This document shows positions 1 to 7,192 of a stretch of 8,824 nucleotides of DNA, in pieces (the first letter of the stretch is position 1; every line of letters begins with the position of its first letter). The stretch is from JAFGMQ01 sp036733345 (GTDB taxonomy: Bacteria; Desulfobacterota; DSM-4660; Desulfatiglandales; Desulfatiglandaceae): contig DAINAR010000084.1 in the NCBI GenBank assembly GCA_036733345.1, positions 1-8,824 on the forward strand. Reading direction: 5' to 3'. Below the pieces are notes generated by a model. That model did not search any database and was not told the origin of the DNA. It saw nothing but the letters and a program-made list of their open reading frames with translations. The position numbers were made by a program, and so were the translations under genes.

Positions 1-20
1 AGCCCGTATGGGCTTTTTTA
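1..20 (+). terminator. Rho-independent terminator of an upstream gene outside the window
   Basis: AGCCC (1-5) and GGGCT (10-14) form a 5-bp GC-rich stem around a GTAT tetraloop, followed directly by a T run (14-19). This is the standard shape of an intrinsic terminator on the + strand. The stem starts at the first base of the window, so it may extend further to the left. It implies a + strand gene ending just before the window and separates that gene from prfB. Confidence 0.75.
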
Positions 21-88
21 TAATGATTGAAAAAAATCTTGAAAAAATGTAACTACACATATTTGAATTAGAGATTATTTGAATCTGC

Positions 89-97
89 TGGTAAAAT
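89..97 (+). promoter_or_regulatory. Possible extended -10 promoter for prfB
   Basis: TGGTAAAAT (89-97) matches an extended -10 element (TGnTATAAT) with one mismatch in the hexamer TAAAAT. No good -35 lies 16-18 bp upstream; the nearest TTGAAT (63-68) is 23 bp away. The expected start near 104 would leave a very short leader before the Shine-Dalgarno at 106-112. The rest of 21-117 is AT-rich with no other structure that I can support. Weak call. Confidence 0.3.
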
Positions 98-117
98 AGA
101 TTAACAGGAGGGTCAAA

Positions 118-1228
118 ATGTACGAAGAATTAATTGAGAACATTGAAGGTATTAAGATTCAGCTGCAGGAATTAAGAGGTCATCTTTGACTTGGATAAAC
201 AGCAGGTAGAGGTCGAAAATATTGAAAAAATAATGTCATCTGCCGAGTTCTGGAAAAAGGATCAGGAAGAAATATCTCAATTAAGCCAGCAAAGGGCCCT
301 GATGCAGGAAAATCTGGATAAATGGAGGTCATTTTACCAGCAATACGAAGATGCAAGACTATTGTATGAGATGGCCATTGAGGAGAATGATGATTCCACT
401 TTGAAACAGGTCAGGGATGACATAGCTCATCTTCAGGTTAAAATTGATGAACTTGAGCTGTTGTCTTTGCTCGGTGGACCTGATGACAGACGAAATGCTA
501 TTATAGCAATAAATGCAGGGGCAGGAGGAACAGAAGCTCAGGATTGGGTTGAAATGCTCTTCAGGATGTTTACACGGTGGAGCGAAGAAAAGGGGATGGA
601 GGTTCAGGTTATTGATTACCTCCCCGGAGACGAGGCTGGCATAAAAAATGTCACTTTTAATGTCATTGGACAATATGCCTACGGATACCTGAAATCAGAA
701 CATGGCGTGCACCGGATGGTCAGAATATCTCCTTTTGATGCGACAGGAAGAAGACATACTTCTTTTGCTTCTGTCTCCGTACTTCCTGAAGTGGATACGG
801 ATATTCAGATAGAAATTGATGAAAAGGACCTTCGTATAGACACTTTCAGGGCCAGCGGGCCAGGAGGTCAGCATGTGAATAAAACAAGCTCGGCCATTAG
901 AATTACCCATTTCCCAACCGGGATCGTTGTTCAGTGTCAGAATGAAAAATCTCAGCATCGCAATAAGGATATGGCGATGAAGGTCCTCAAGTCCAAACTG
1001 TATGAACTTGAAAAAGGTAAGCTGGATCAAAAAAAACAGGAAATGCATGATTCTCAGGATGAAATAGCATGGGGAAGACAGATAAGGTCGTATGTATTTA
1101 ATCCCTACAGAATGGTAAAGGACCACAGAACAAATACAGAGGCTGGCAATGTTGACAGGGTCATGGACGGGGGTATTGACATATTCATAGATGCATATTT
1201 AAGACAACGGACTAAGGCCAGGCATTAA
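118..1228 (+). CDS. prfB: Peptide chain release factor 2, expressed by programmed +1 frameshift
   Basis: RF2 recognises UGA and UAA stop codons in the ribosomal A site and triggers release of the finished protein. The zero frame starts at ATG 118, behind a strong AGGAGGG (106-112), and runs 23 codons to TGA at 187-189. The ribosome must skip T187 and continue with GAC at 188, giving a protein of about 369 residues (E. coli RF2 has 365). The N-terminal third is charged and helical. The stop-recognition tripeptide SPF is at residues 204-206 and the peptidyl-hydrolysis motif GGQ at 249-251, followed by the conserved HVNKTSSAIR. The residue aligned with E. coli position 246 is Ala (A245), the usual form, not the Thr of E. 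coli K-12. A long frame can be opened at TTG 191, but that codon lies inside the shifted gene and has no ribosome site of its own. The gene stands alone and converges on the amidase gene. Confidence 0.97.
174..190 (+). promoter_or_regulatory. Programmed +1 frameshift signal of prfB
   Basis: The elements known from E. coli prfB are all present and in the same order. They are an internal Shine-Dalgarno-like stretch (AAGAGGT, 174-180), one spacer codon (CAT), the slippery CTT (184-186), the in-frame stop TGA (187-189) and a following C (190) that weakens termination. The local peptide LRGHL-D matches the E. coli LRGYL-D pattern. Known role: when RF2 is scarce, slow termination at UGA allows the CUU-bound tRNA to slip forward onto UUU, so RF2 regulates its own synthesis. 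The slip itself is inferred from the sequence and from the family. Confidence 0.95.
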
Positions 1229-1244
1229 AGTTGAGCCTTTTTCA

Positions 1245-1284
1245 GGAGCTGATTAATATTGTTCTCTGCCTGAAATCAGCCTCC
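1245..1284. terminator. Possible stem-loop between convergent prfB and amidase genes
   Basis: GGAGCTGATT (1245-1254) pairs with AATCAGCCTCC (1274-1284) with one bulged C, making a 10-bp stem around a 19-nt loop. It spans the amidase stop codon and most of the 47-bp gap to prfB. Neither side has a good T run (TTTAAA on +, TGAAAAAGG on -), so it is a poor intrinsic terminator, although a shared 3' end structure is plausible. Confidence 0.3.
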
Positions 1285-3000
1285 TTTAAAGGCCTGATCA
1301 ATACTCTCTATGTATTTCTTGATTCCTGAACAGATACCTTCAGCCACGGTCTTCTGGTAAGTGTTGCTGACCAGTCTTTTACGCTCCGTGTAGTTGGTTA
1401 GAAAACCAACCTCCACCAGTACTGCCGGCATCTGAGCCCCTATCAGCACATAGAAAGGAGCCTGTTTTACCCCTAAGTCTTTGACATTTCTGTATTTTGA
1501 CTTAACTTCTGAGGTCATGCCAATCTGAACCTGATGAGCCAGTCGGCTTGATTCATTTATCTTTGTGTTCAACATGAGATCGTTTAATATTGTCTGCAGG
1601 TCACTTATGTTTTTTTCCGAGGTTGCATTTTCCCTTGCAGCAACCATTACGGAATTTTTGTCCGTTGCTATATTTAGGAAATAGGTCTCCAGGCCATGGA
1701 TTGACTTGCTCCTGTGTCCGTTGACATGCAAAGATATAAACAGGTCGGCCTTTTCCATATTGGCAATTGCTGTCCTTCTTTCCAGAGGTATAAATATATC
1801 CTTATCTCTTGTTAACTCAACGTCACAACCGATCTGTTCCTCTATCTCTTTTGCAAGAAGTTTTGCTATGCTGAGGACAATATCCTTTTCTTTAAGACCT
1901 TTAACGGCATTACAGCCCGGGTCTTTTCCTCCATGACCAGGATCAATAACAACTTTTTTAACATTCAAACCAAGTTGTCTGGCAAGTGAGACCTTGTCAT
2001 CAGGAATGTCGGCCTTCCTTATTCCCTTTCTAATCCCCCTGGGCCTCGAAATGGCAACGTCCTTTTCTGGTGTATCTTCTTTTTCCACCTTCATCACATC
2101 CACAACTATCCTGAAGGGATCGTAAAGATGGAAAACCTTATATCCTTCAATGCCTTCTATATCCAGAACCACGCGTACCGTGTCCTTTGTGTACTGACCG
2201 GCCCTTGCCCTTTGCAGCAGACCATCTTTAATAATTATTGGCTCCCTGGATTTTGAATTGACAATAGCATTTTTAAGATCAAGATAGAGCCTTCGGGGTT
2301 TTTTCAAATCCGGATCTGCCTTGAGAAGATGATGTTCATACTTGACCGGGCCCTGCAGATCAACTACTACCCTCGTGTAACTGGGTGTTGACCAATAGCG
2401 GATCTCCTCCACTGCAGATCTGCCAGAATTTGAATTACCAGATTGGGTTGGGCCTGATGGATCATCCTGTTTACTGAGAGAAACGGCTATTTTGTCAAGC
2501 ATTTCTTTTGACTTTTGTCTCATATCTCCTGAAGGGAATTTTATATCCACCTTTAGAAATTCTACATAGGCGTGCATTGGGTCTTTCTTGTATTCATAGT
2601 AGATTTCACCGATGCAATACTGGGCATCATCCGCCAGACGATGTTCCTTGTATCCATTGATTATACTGCTGTAAAGAGAGATTGCTTCATCAAGGTCTTT
2701 TGACCTGCCGGAATAGGTATAAAGACCTGTGTAAAGTCGGGCGCTGTGGTATATGCCCCAAACCGCCTGGTCACTGCCTGGAAAAGCATTTATAAGCCTT
2801 TCATACCTGTTTATGCATTTTAGCCAGTTGTGACGATATTTTTTTTTCTTGGCTGAACTATAGAGGGACCTGCGGCACTGGTCAGCCTTCTGAAGCATTA
2901 GGGAGGGGCTCTCAGGGGTTTTTGCAATAGCTTCAAAATTATTCGTAAACAAGAATGCCAGCAGAATAAACAGTAAAACTTGATGAAATTTGAGATTCAT
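1276..3000 (-). CDS. Periplasmic N-acetylmuramoyl-L-alanine amidase with N-terminal TPR-like region and AMIN domain (AmiC type)
   Basis: This is a zinc hydrolase that should cut the bond between muramic acid and the stem peptide in peptidoglycan. Residue numbers here count from the TTG at 3006; subtract 2 for the ATG at 3000, preferred because it begins a normal signal peptide (MNLKFHQVLLFILLAFLF, cut near Ala-Lys about 28). Neither start has a clear Shine-Dalgarno. Residues about 40-175 resemble TPR/outer-lipoprotein repeats (YbgF/BamD-like). Residues about 199-305 form an AMIN domain (VEEIRYWS...TRVVVDLQG, then VRVVLDIEG and PFRIVVDV). The amidase_3 domain spans about 350-570: zinc ligands H358 (DPGHGG), E373 and H427 (SLHVN), with catalytic E532 (VEVGFLTN). 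An insert at about 450-495 sits where AmiA/B/C of E. coli carry a self-inhibiting helix, so activation by a LytM-type partner is plausible (inference). The gene lies downstream of mutS but has its own likely promoter. It is about 150 residues longer than AmiC because of the TPR part. Confidence 0.93.
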   Translation of the reverse strand: MNLKFHQVLLFILLAFLFTNNFEAIAKTPESPSLMLQKADQCRRSLYSSAKKKKYRHNWLKCINRYERLINAFPGSDQAVWGIYHSARLYTGLYTYSGRSKDLDEAISLYSSIINGYKEHRLADDAQYCIGEIYYEYKKDPMHAYVEFLKVDIKFPSGDMRQKSKEMLDKIAVSLSKQDDPSGPTQSGNSNSGRSAVEEIRYWSTPSYTRVVVDLQGPVKYEHHLLKADPDLKKPRRLYLDLKNAIVNSKSREPIIIKDGLLQRARAGQYTKDTVRVVLDIEGIEGYKVFHLYDPFRIVVDVMKVEKEDTPEKDVAISRPRGIRKGIRKADIPDDKVSLARQLGLNVKKVVIDPGHGGKDPGCNAVKGLKEKDIVLSIAKLLAKEIEEQIGCDVELTRDKDIFIPLERRTAIANMEKADLFISLHVNGHRSKSIHGLETYFLNIATDKNSVMVAARENATSEKNISDLQTILNDLMLNTKINESSRLAHQVQIGMTSEVKSKYRNVKDLGVKQAPFYVLIGAQMPAVLVEVGFLTNYTERKRLVSNTYQKTVAEGICSGIKKYIESIDQAFKGG

Positions 3001-3036
3001 TTTCAACTTTTTTATGATATTACTACAAGTTAAGGG

Positions 3037-3052
3037 TTACAGATCACTGTAA
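3037..3052. promoter_or_regulatory. 16-bp palindrome at the predicted amidase transcription start
   Basis: TTACAGATCACTGTAA has perfect 6-bp arms (TTACAG/CTGTAA) around ATCA. Outer GGG (3034-3036) and CCC (3055-3057) can extend it into a longer stem. It lies just downstream of the -10 element at 3060-3065, so it would span roughly +1 to +16 and could be an operator or a 5' leader stem-loop. No recognised regulator family is claimed. Confidence 0.4.
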
Positions 3053-3059
3053 AGCCCAT

Positions 3060-3088
3060 TTTATAATAAACTATCCCGCCACGTACAA
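3060..3088 (-). promoter_or_regulatory. Probable sigma-70 promoter of the amidase gene
   Basis: On the - strand TTGTAC (3088-3083) is followed after exactly 17 bp by TATAAA (3065-3060). The -10 matches consensus at 5 of 6 positions; the -35 matches only at the leading TTG. Transcription would start near 3053, leaving a leader of about 50 nt before the ATG at 3000. It indicates that the amidase can be transcribed separately from the mutS operon. The stretch from 3089 to 3135 shows nothing else that I can support. Confidence 0.5.
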
Positions 3089-3135
3089 CCGGGTATCTTG
3101 AAAAGCATTGATAACCCCAGGGGACGGGAAGACTT

Positions 3136-3234
3136 GTCTGCCTTTTACCAGCCTTTTACCAGCCTTTTACCAGCCTTTTACCAGCCTTTGGCTGGTTGGC
3201 TGGTTGGCTGGTTGGCTGGTTGGCTGGCTGGCGG
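3136..3234. repeat. Paired tandem-repeat arrays forming one modular hairpin between mutS and the amidase gene
   Basis: The left array has four exact copies of CCTTTTACCAG (3141-3184) plus CCTTT (3185-3189). The right array has four exact copies of GGCTGGTT (3190-3221), then GGCTGGCTGGCGG (3222-3234). ACCAGCC blocks at 3147, 3158, 3169 and 3180 are exact reverse complements of GGCTGGT blocks at 3214, 3206, 3198 and 3190. Folding gives four 7-bp stems, three identical internal loops between them (TTTT facing T) and a TTT apex (3187-3189). A fifth outer module is recognisable: GTCTGCC (3136-3142) against GGCTGGC (3222-3228), with one T-T mismatch and one wobble, again spaced TTTT/T. No T run follows on either strand, so it is not a standard terminator. 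Frames open through the repeat encode only low-complexity peptide and are not genes. It fills much of the 295-bp gap between mutS and the amidase, and no gene is present there. Confidence 0.93.
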
Positions 3235-3295
3235 ATCAAGGCACAATTTTAAAGAAACTCATACCTTTGTTTCAAGCGCCTTGGCATCCCCGCAA

Positions 3296-5941
3296 TCATT
3301 TCTTATTAGATACATATTCTTTTAACTTATCAATTTCAATCAATGCCTCCAAAGGAGTCATTTCAGCAATATTAAGCCCCAAAATCCGTTCTCTCAGTTC
3401 ATGATCATGTGAACCAAACAGGTTAAGCTGAAGGATATCACTTTCATTCTCTGTTTCACATGAATGCGCCAGTCTTGGAATCCCGCCGTTATCCAGTTCG
3501 GAACCCTGAAGATTATTAAGTATTTCATCAGCCCTTTTTAAAACATTTTCCGGCAGGCCGGCGATCCGGGCAACCTGAATTCCATAACTGCGACTGGTTC
3601 CCCCTGGTATTAAATTTCTTAAAAAAATAATACTATCATTCCATTCTCTGACCGCAATATTAAAATTTTTTACCCTTTGTTTTGTAGTAACCAGCTCCGT
3701 CAATTCATGATAATGAGTAGCAAAAAGCGTCCGCACGCCAAGATTATCCCTGTCGTGCAATGCCTCTGCAACGGCCCAGGCGATACTTAAACCATCATAT
3801 GTACTGGTGCCTCTTCCTATTTCATCCAGAATCACCAGGCTTCTGGGCGTGGCATATCTAAGAATATTTGCTGTTTCATTCATTTCCACCATAAAGGTAC
3901 TATGACCTTTACCCAGGTCATCTGATGCTCCAACCCTGGTAAAAATACGATCCACAATGCCAATTACCGCTTTTGAAGCGGGGACAAAGCTTCCCATCTG
4001 TGCCATTAGAATAGTCAGGGCGCATTGCCTGAGAATAGTGGATTTTCCGGCCATATTGGGACCGGTAATAATTAAAACCTGCTGATCTGTTGAGTCCAGG
4101 TGAATATCATTCGGAACAAACTCTTCTTCTTTGACGGTCTGTTCTATAACCGGATGACGCCCATCAATAATATCAATGTTCGTCCCGTCATTAACCTCAG
4201 GGCATACATAATTATTAATTTCAGCAGTCTCTGCAAGACCGGAAAGGAGATCAATTTCTGCTATAAGTTCTGCTGTCGCTTTAATTCGTTGATTTTTTAG
4301 TGCAATTTCCGATCTTATCTCATCGAAAATCTTGAATTCCAGTTCAATACGCCTTTCTTCAGCACTGAGAATTTGCTCTTCCATATCCTTCAATGATTCA
4401 GTGATAAAACGCTCAGCATTAACCATTGTCTGCTTCCTGATATAATCTGACGGTGTAAGATGCAGATTGGCCTTGGAAATTTCAATATAATACCCAAAAA
4501 CCCTGTTAAATCCGACCTTTAGGCTTGATATTCCAGTTCTTTGTTGTTCGGAAGCAGCAAATTTGGTGATCCAGCTCTTACCGTCGCGGCTAAGACTGAC
4601 AAGCCTGTCTAAATCATCATTATATCCCTGCTTAATGATACCACCCTCCCTGACAGACACCGGAGGTTCTTCATGAATGGCATTGTTTATCAAATCAGCA
4701 ATGTCCGTGAGTGTATCCAGACTTGCACCAATTTCAGATAAAAGCATACTTGGCAGACCATCCAGACAGTCTTTAATCGAAGGCAGTTTAAGTATTGAAT
4801 ACTTGAGAGCCAGAAGGTCTCTTGCATTTGCTCTATTGAGAGCAATGCGGCCGTTCAGCCGCTCAAGGTCATATATTTCCTTAAGTGAGCCCCTTATTTT
4901 TTCACGAATTATGATACCATCTTTTAAACAGGCTACTGCGGCCAAACGTTTTTTAATAATATCAAGATTGATAAGCGGATAGCTGATTCGCTTTTTCATT
5001 AGACGGCCGCCCATTGGAGTCACAGTCCTGTCTATGATTTGCAGCAATGACCCCTGTATGGATTGCCGGCGCATGGTTTTCAACAGTTCGAGATGTGAAC
5101 AGGTTGACTCATCCAGAAACATGTAATCTCCGGTATGATAACTGAGTACCTCCTTTATATGCGCGGGGAAACCTTTCTGGGTATCCTGCAGATACTGGAC
5201 AACGGCAGCAGCAGCTACGATTCCCTGCTGCATATCCTGACACCCGAATCCAGCCAGGGACTTTACGCCGAATTGACTTTTTAAAATGACTTCAGCACAT
5301 GAAGGATCAAATGAAACCTTTGTAATAAATTCCGGATTATATCTGGATAAATCATCCCGTCCGGATAAATGGCTGCCTTCAGGAATCAGGAGTTCAGCCG
5401 GATTTATTCTTCCCAATTCATCCAGAAGTTCATTCCATGAAGCCACTTCTGTAAGTCTGAACTCGCCTGTAGATAAATCCGCATGAGCGATGCCAAATTT
5501 ATCACCACCATCTGGTTCATTTTGAGAAACATTATCGCCGGATCTTCCGAAAACTGCTGCAACATATAGATTGCTCCTGTCGTCCACATCTCCTTCGTCG
5601 ATTATCGAGCCCGGGGTAACTACTCTCATCACTTCTCTTTTTACAATCCCCTTGCTTGATTTCGGATCTTCGGTTTGTTCGCATATTGCAACCTTTTTTC
5701 CACTGTTAACGAGCTTGCCTATATATGACTTGGAAGCATGATGAGGTATTCCGCACATTGGGATTTTTTTACCCTGATATGTGCCCCTGGAGGTCAAGGT
5801 AATACCGAGGATTCTGGAACCCACACGGGCATCCTCAAAAAACATCTCATAAAAATCGCCCATGCGGAAAAACAGGATGGAGTCAGGATACTGATTTTTG
5901 ATACTTAAATATTGCTTGAGCATTGGAGTTAATAAGGTCAT
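3296..5941 (-). CDS. mutS: DNA mismatch repair protein MutS
   Basis: MutS binds mispaired or looped DNA and, as an ATP-dependent sliding clamp, recruits MutL. The chosen ATG at 5941 gives 881 residues (E. coli has 853) and begins MTLLTPMLKQYL, matching the family N-terminus. A frame open to 6031 adds 30 residues unlike MutS and runs back over lapB, so it is rejected. Residues from 5941: mismatch-reading F30-Y31-E32 in RMGDFYEMF; connector, lever and clamp domains through the middle; Walker A GPNMAGKS at 627-634; conserved STFMVEMNE at 681-689; Walker B LDE with D706-E707; ATHYHEL at 741-747; SYGIQVA near 785-791; and QLNLF at 838-842, a good beta-sliding-clamp binding motif. All key residues are present, so it should be active. 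It starts one base after the lapB stop (TAATATG) with no clear Shine-Dalgarno, which suggests translational coupling to lapB. Confidence 0.97.
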   Translation of the reverse strand: MTLLTPMLKQYLSIKNQYPDSILFFRMGDFYEMFFEDARVGSRILGITLTSRGTYQGKKIPMCGIPHHASKSYIGKLVNSGKKVAICEQTEDPKSSKGIVKREVMRVVTPGSIIDEGDVDDRSNLYVAAVFGRSGDNVSQNEPDGGDKFGIAHADLSTGEFRLTEVASWNELLDELGRINPAELLIPEGSHLSGRDDLSRYNPEFITKVSFDPSCAEVILKSQFGVKSLAGFGCQDMQQGIVAAAAVVQYLQDTQKGFPAHIKEVLSYHTGDYMFLDESTCSHLELLKTMRRQSIQGSLLQIIDRTVTPMGGRLMKKRISYPLINLDIIKKRLAAVACLKDGIIIREKIRGSLKEIYDLERLNGRIALNRANARDLLALKYSILKLPSIKDCLDGLPSMLLSEIGASLDTLTDIADLINNAIHEEPPVSVREGGIIKQGYNDDLDRLVSLSRDGKSWITKFAASEQQRTGISSLKVGFNRVFGYYIEISKANLHLTPSDYIRKQTMVNAERFITESLKDMEEQILSAEERRIELEFKIFDEIRSEIALKNQRIKATAELIAEIDLLSGLAETAEINNYVCPEVNDGTNIDIIDGRHPVIEQTVKEEEFVPNDIHLDSTDQQVLIITGPNMAGKSTILRQCALTILMAQMGSFVPASKAVIGIVDRIFTRVGASDDLGKGHSTFMVEMNETANILRYATPRSLVILDEIGRGTSTYDGLSIAWAVAEALHDRDNLGVRTLFATHYHELTELVTTKQRVKNFNIAVREWNDSIIFLRNLIPGGTSRSYGIQVARIAGLPENVLKRADEILNNLQGSELDNGGIPRLAHSCETENESDILQLNLFGSHDHELRERILGLNIAEMTPLEALIEIDKLKEYVSNKK

Positions 5942-5942
5942 A

Positions 5943-7154
5943 TTAATTATGAGGCACACTTGAATCCAGCAGATGTATCGTATCCCACTTTTTACACTGC
6001 CTGCATTGCCATTGAAGCTCCTTTGGTTCAAAACCGCATTCTGAGCACTGGAATCTCAGGTATGGCATGTTCAACTGCCTAATAAGGTCTGCATAATCAT
6101 CCAGGGCTTCCTTATCCATGCCATATTCAAGGATAATCTCTCCTTTAAGTTTCCTTGCTTCCCAAAAAAGAGGGGCAATTTCAAGGGCGCTTTGTATTTC
6201 TCCAAGTGCACCTTCAATATCATTTTTATTTTTGAGATAGCGTGCCAATGCCACATGAGTAAAGGCATCTGATGTCGTCCCGGCACATGATTTAAGGAAA
6301 TCCTCAACCGGCTTCAAATTATCCATGCTTGCATAAGCCCCTTCAAGCCGCCCGTAGGCAAGAAAGGTGAACCGGGGAGATACCTTTGAAATATTTTCCC
6401 ATGTCGAAACAGCCTTGGCATATTGTTTTTTACTGAAGTAAGCATCTCCCAGGTGCAGGTAGGCATCAACACATTCTTTATGCGTCGATATGGCTTTATT
6501 AAAAAGAGATATTGCCCTGCCAGTCTCTCCTTCCTGCTGAAATACTTTTCCCAGCTCTACCAGATGATGAGCAAGTATATGACTGTGATCGTCCTTAATT
6601 AATCGCGCAATCCTCTGCCGTGTTTGAAAGGCGTGTTCCCAATCCTTCAACTCTTCGTAAATCTTTTCAATTTCCTTCAGATTTTCCACATTTGAAGGCT
6701 GCTGCTCGGCCACCTTGAGAAATGTATCAAGTGCCCTATCCAGGAAACCTCCTTTTCGGTAGTCAAGTGCAAGGTCGAAAAGTGCCCGGACCTTTATCTG
6801 CTCATCAAGACTTGGCCGGAGAATAACACTCTGGCGTATCCGAATGGCTCTTTCTATATCACCCTTTGAGCGATACAGGTTGCCAAGGGCCACATAGGTT
6901 TCTATTGTTTCGGAGTCGATCTGGATGGATTTGGTAAGCTCTTCTATTGCATGATCATGATCATTTGAAAGTATATATTGGATACCTTTGAAAAATGATT
7001 TATCCTTTTTATTTGTAATGTCTTTATTATCCCCTCTTTTTTTACGCCATAAAAACCATCCGAATATAAAACCAAGGACAAAGGAAAAGATAACGGCAAA
7101 TAAAAGCCGCTGGTTATTTGGCTCGAGGAATAACTGCCAGAGCGGTTCCCACAT
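5943..7154 (-). CDS. lapB: Lipopolysaccharide assembly protein B (TPR protein with rubredoxin-like metal site)
   Basis: In E. coli, LapB (YciM) is an inner-membrane adaptor that promotes FtsH degradation of LpxC and so limits lipid A synthesis. That role is known for the family and inferred here. The 403-residue protein (E. coli 389) has one membrane segment at about 17-36, then TPR repeats from about 50 to 360 (for example 83-110, 213-240, 247-258 and 315-330). It ends in a rubredoxin-like knuckle with C370-x2-C373 and C384-x2-C387 (FQCSECGF, WQCRQCKKW), the hallmark that separates LapB from ordinary TPR proteins. About 16 residues precede the membrane segment, whereas E. coli LapB starts almost directly with it. 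The start is supported by a strong AAAGGAGA (7168-7161) 6 nt before ATG. It lies 85 bp downstream of lapA and one base before mutS. Confidence 0.93.
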   Translation of the reverse strand: MWEPLWQLFLEPNNQRLLFAVIFSFVLGFIFGWFLWRKKRGDNKDITNKKDKSFFKGIQYILSNDHDHAIEELTKSIQIDSETIETYVALGNLYRSKGDIERAIRIRQSVILRPSLDEQIKVRALFDLALDYRKGGFLDRALDTFLKVAEQQPSNVENLKEIEKIYEELKDWEHAFQTRQRIARLIKDDHSHILAHHLVELGKVFQQEGETGRAISLFNKAISTHKECVDAYLHLGDAYFSKKQYAKAVSTWENISKVSPRFTFLAYGRLEGAYASMDNLKPVEDFLKSCAGTTSDAFTHVALARYLKNKNDIEGALGEIQSALEIAPLFWEARKLKGEIILEYGMDKEALDDYADLIRQLNMPYLRFQCSECGFEPKELQWQCRQCKKWDTIHLLDSSVPHN

Positions 7155-7192
7155 GAAATATCTCCTTTGTTCAGGGTTTGCCGAAAATCATA

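Noticed and set aside
695..1126. Antisense frame opposite prfB
   Set aside because: It lies wholly within prfB in antisense, with no ribosome site and no recognisable domain.
191..1228. RF2 starting at TTG 191
   Set aside because: It has no ribosome-binding site and lacks the conserved first 24 residues. The upstream ATG at 118 with AGGAGGG and an intact frameshift signal explains the gene fully.
3001..3006. TTG start two codons upstream for the amidase
   Set aside because: It adds only two residues and has no better ribosome site. The ATG at 3000 is preferred, although the two cannot be firmly separated.
3136..3228. Repeat hairpin as a rho-independent terminator
   Set aside because: No T run follows the structure on either strand. 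An effect on RNA 3' ends is possible but not of the standard kind.
3141..3234. Repeat tract as a CRISPR array
   Set aside because: The units are only 8-11 bp, directly adjacent with no variable spacers, and no cas genes are nearby.
3237..3283. CAAGGC/GCCTTG inverted repeat after mutS
   Set aside because: It has 6-bp arms separated by about 35 nt with no T run, which is easily a chance match and too weak to call a terminator.
3098..3404. Open frames across the tandem repeat on the + strand
   Set aside because: The 11-bp and 8-bp units lack stops in several frames and give low-complexity Gly-Trp-Leu or Thr-Ser-Leu-Leu peptides in more than one frame. There is no ribosome site, and part overlaps mutS antisense.
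5942..6031. 30-residue N-terminal extension of MutS
   Set aside because: It overlaps the lapB 3' end including its zinc-knuckle codons, does not resemble MutS, and the ATG at 5941 gives the normal TPMLKQYL start.
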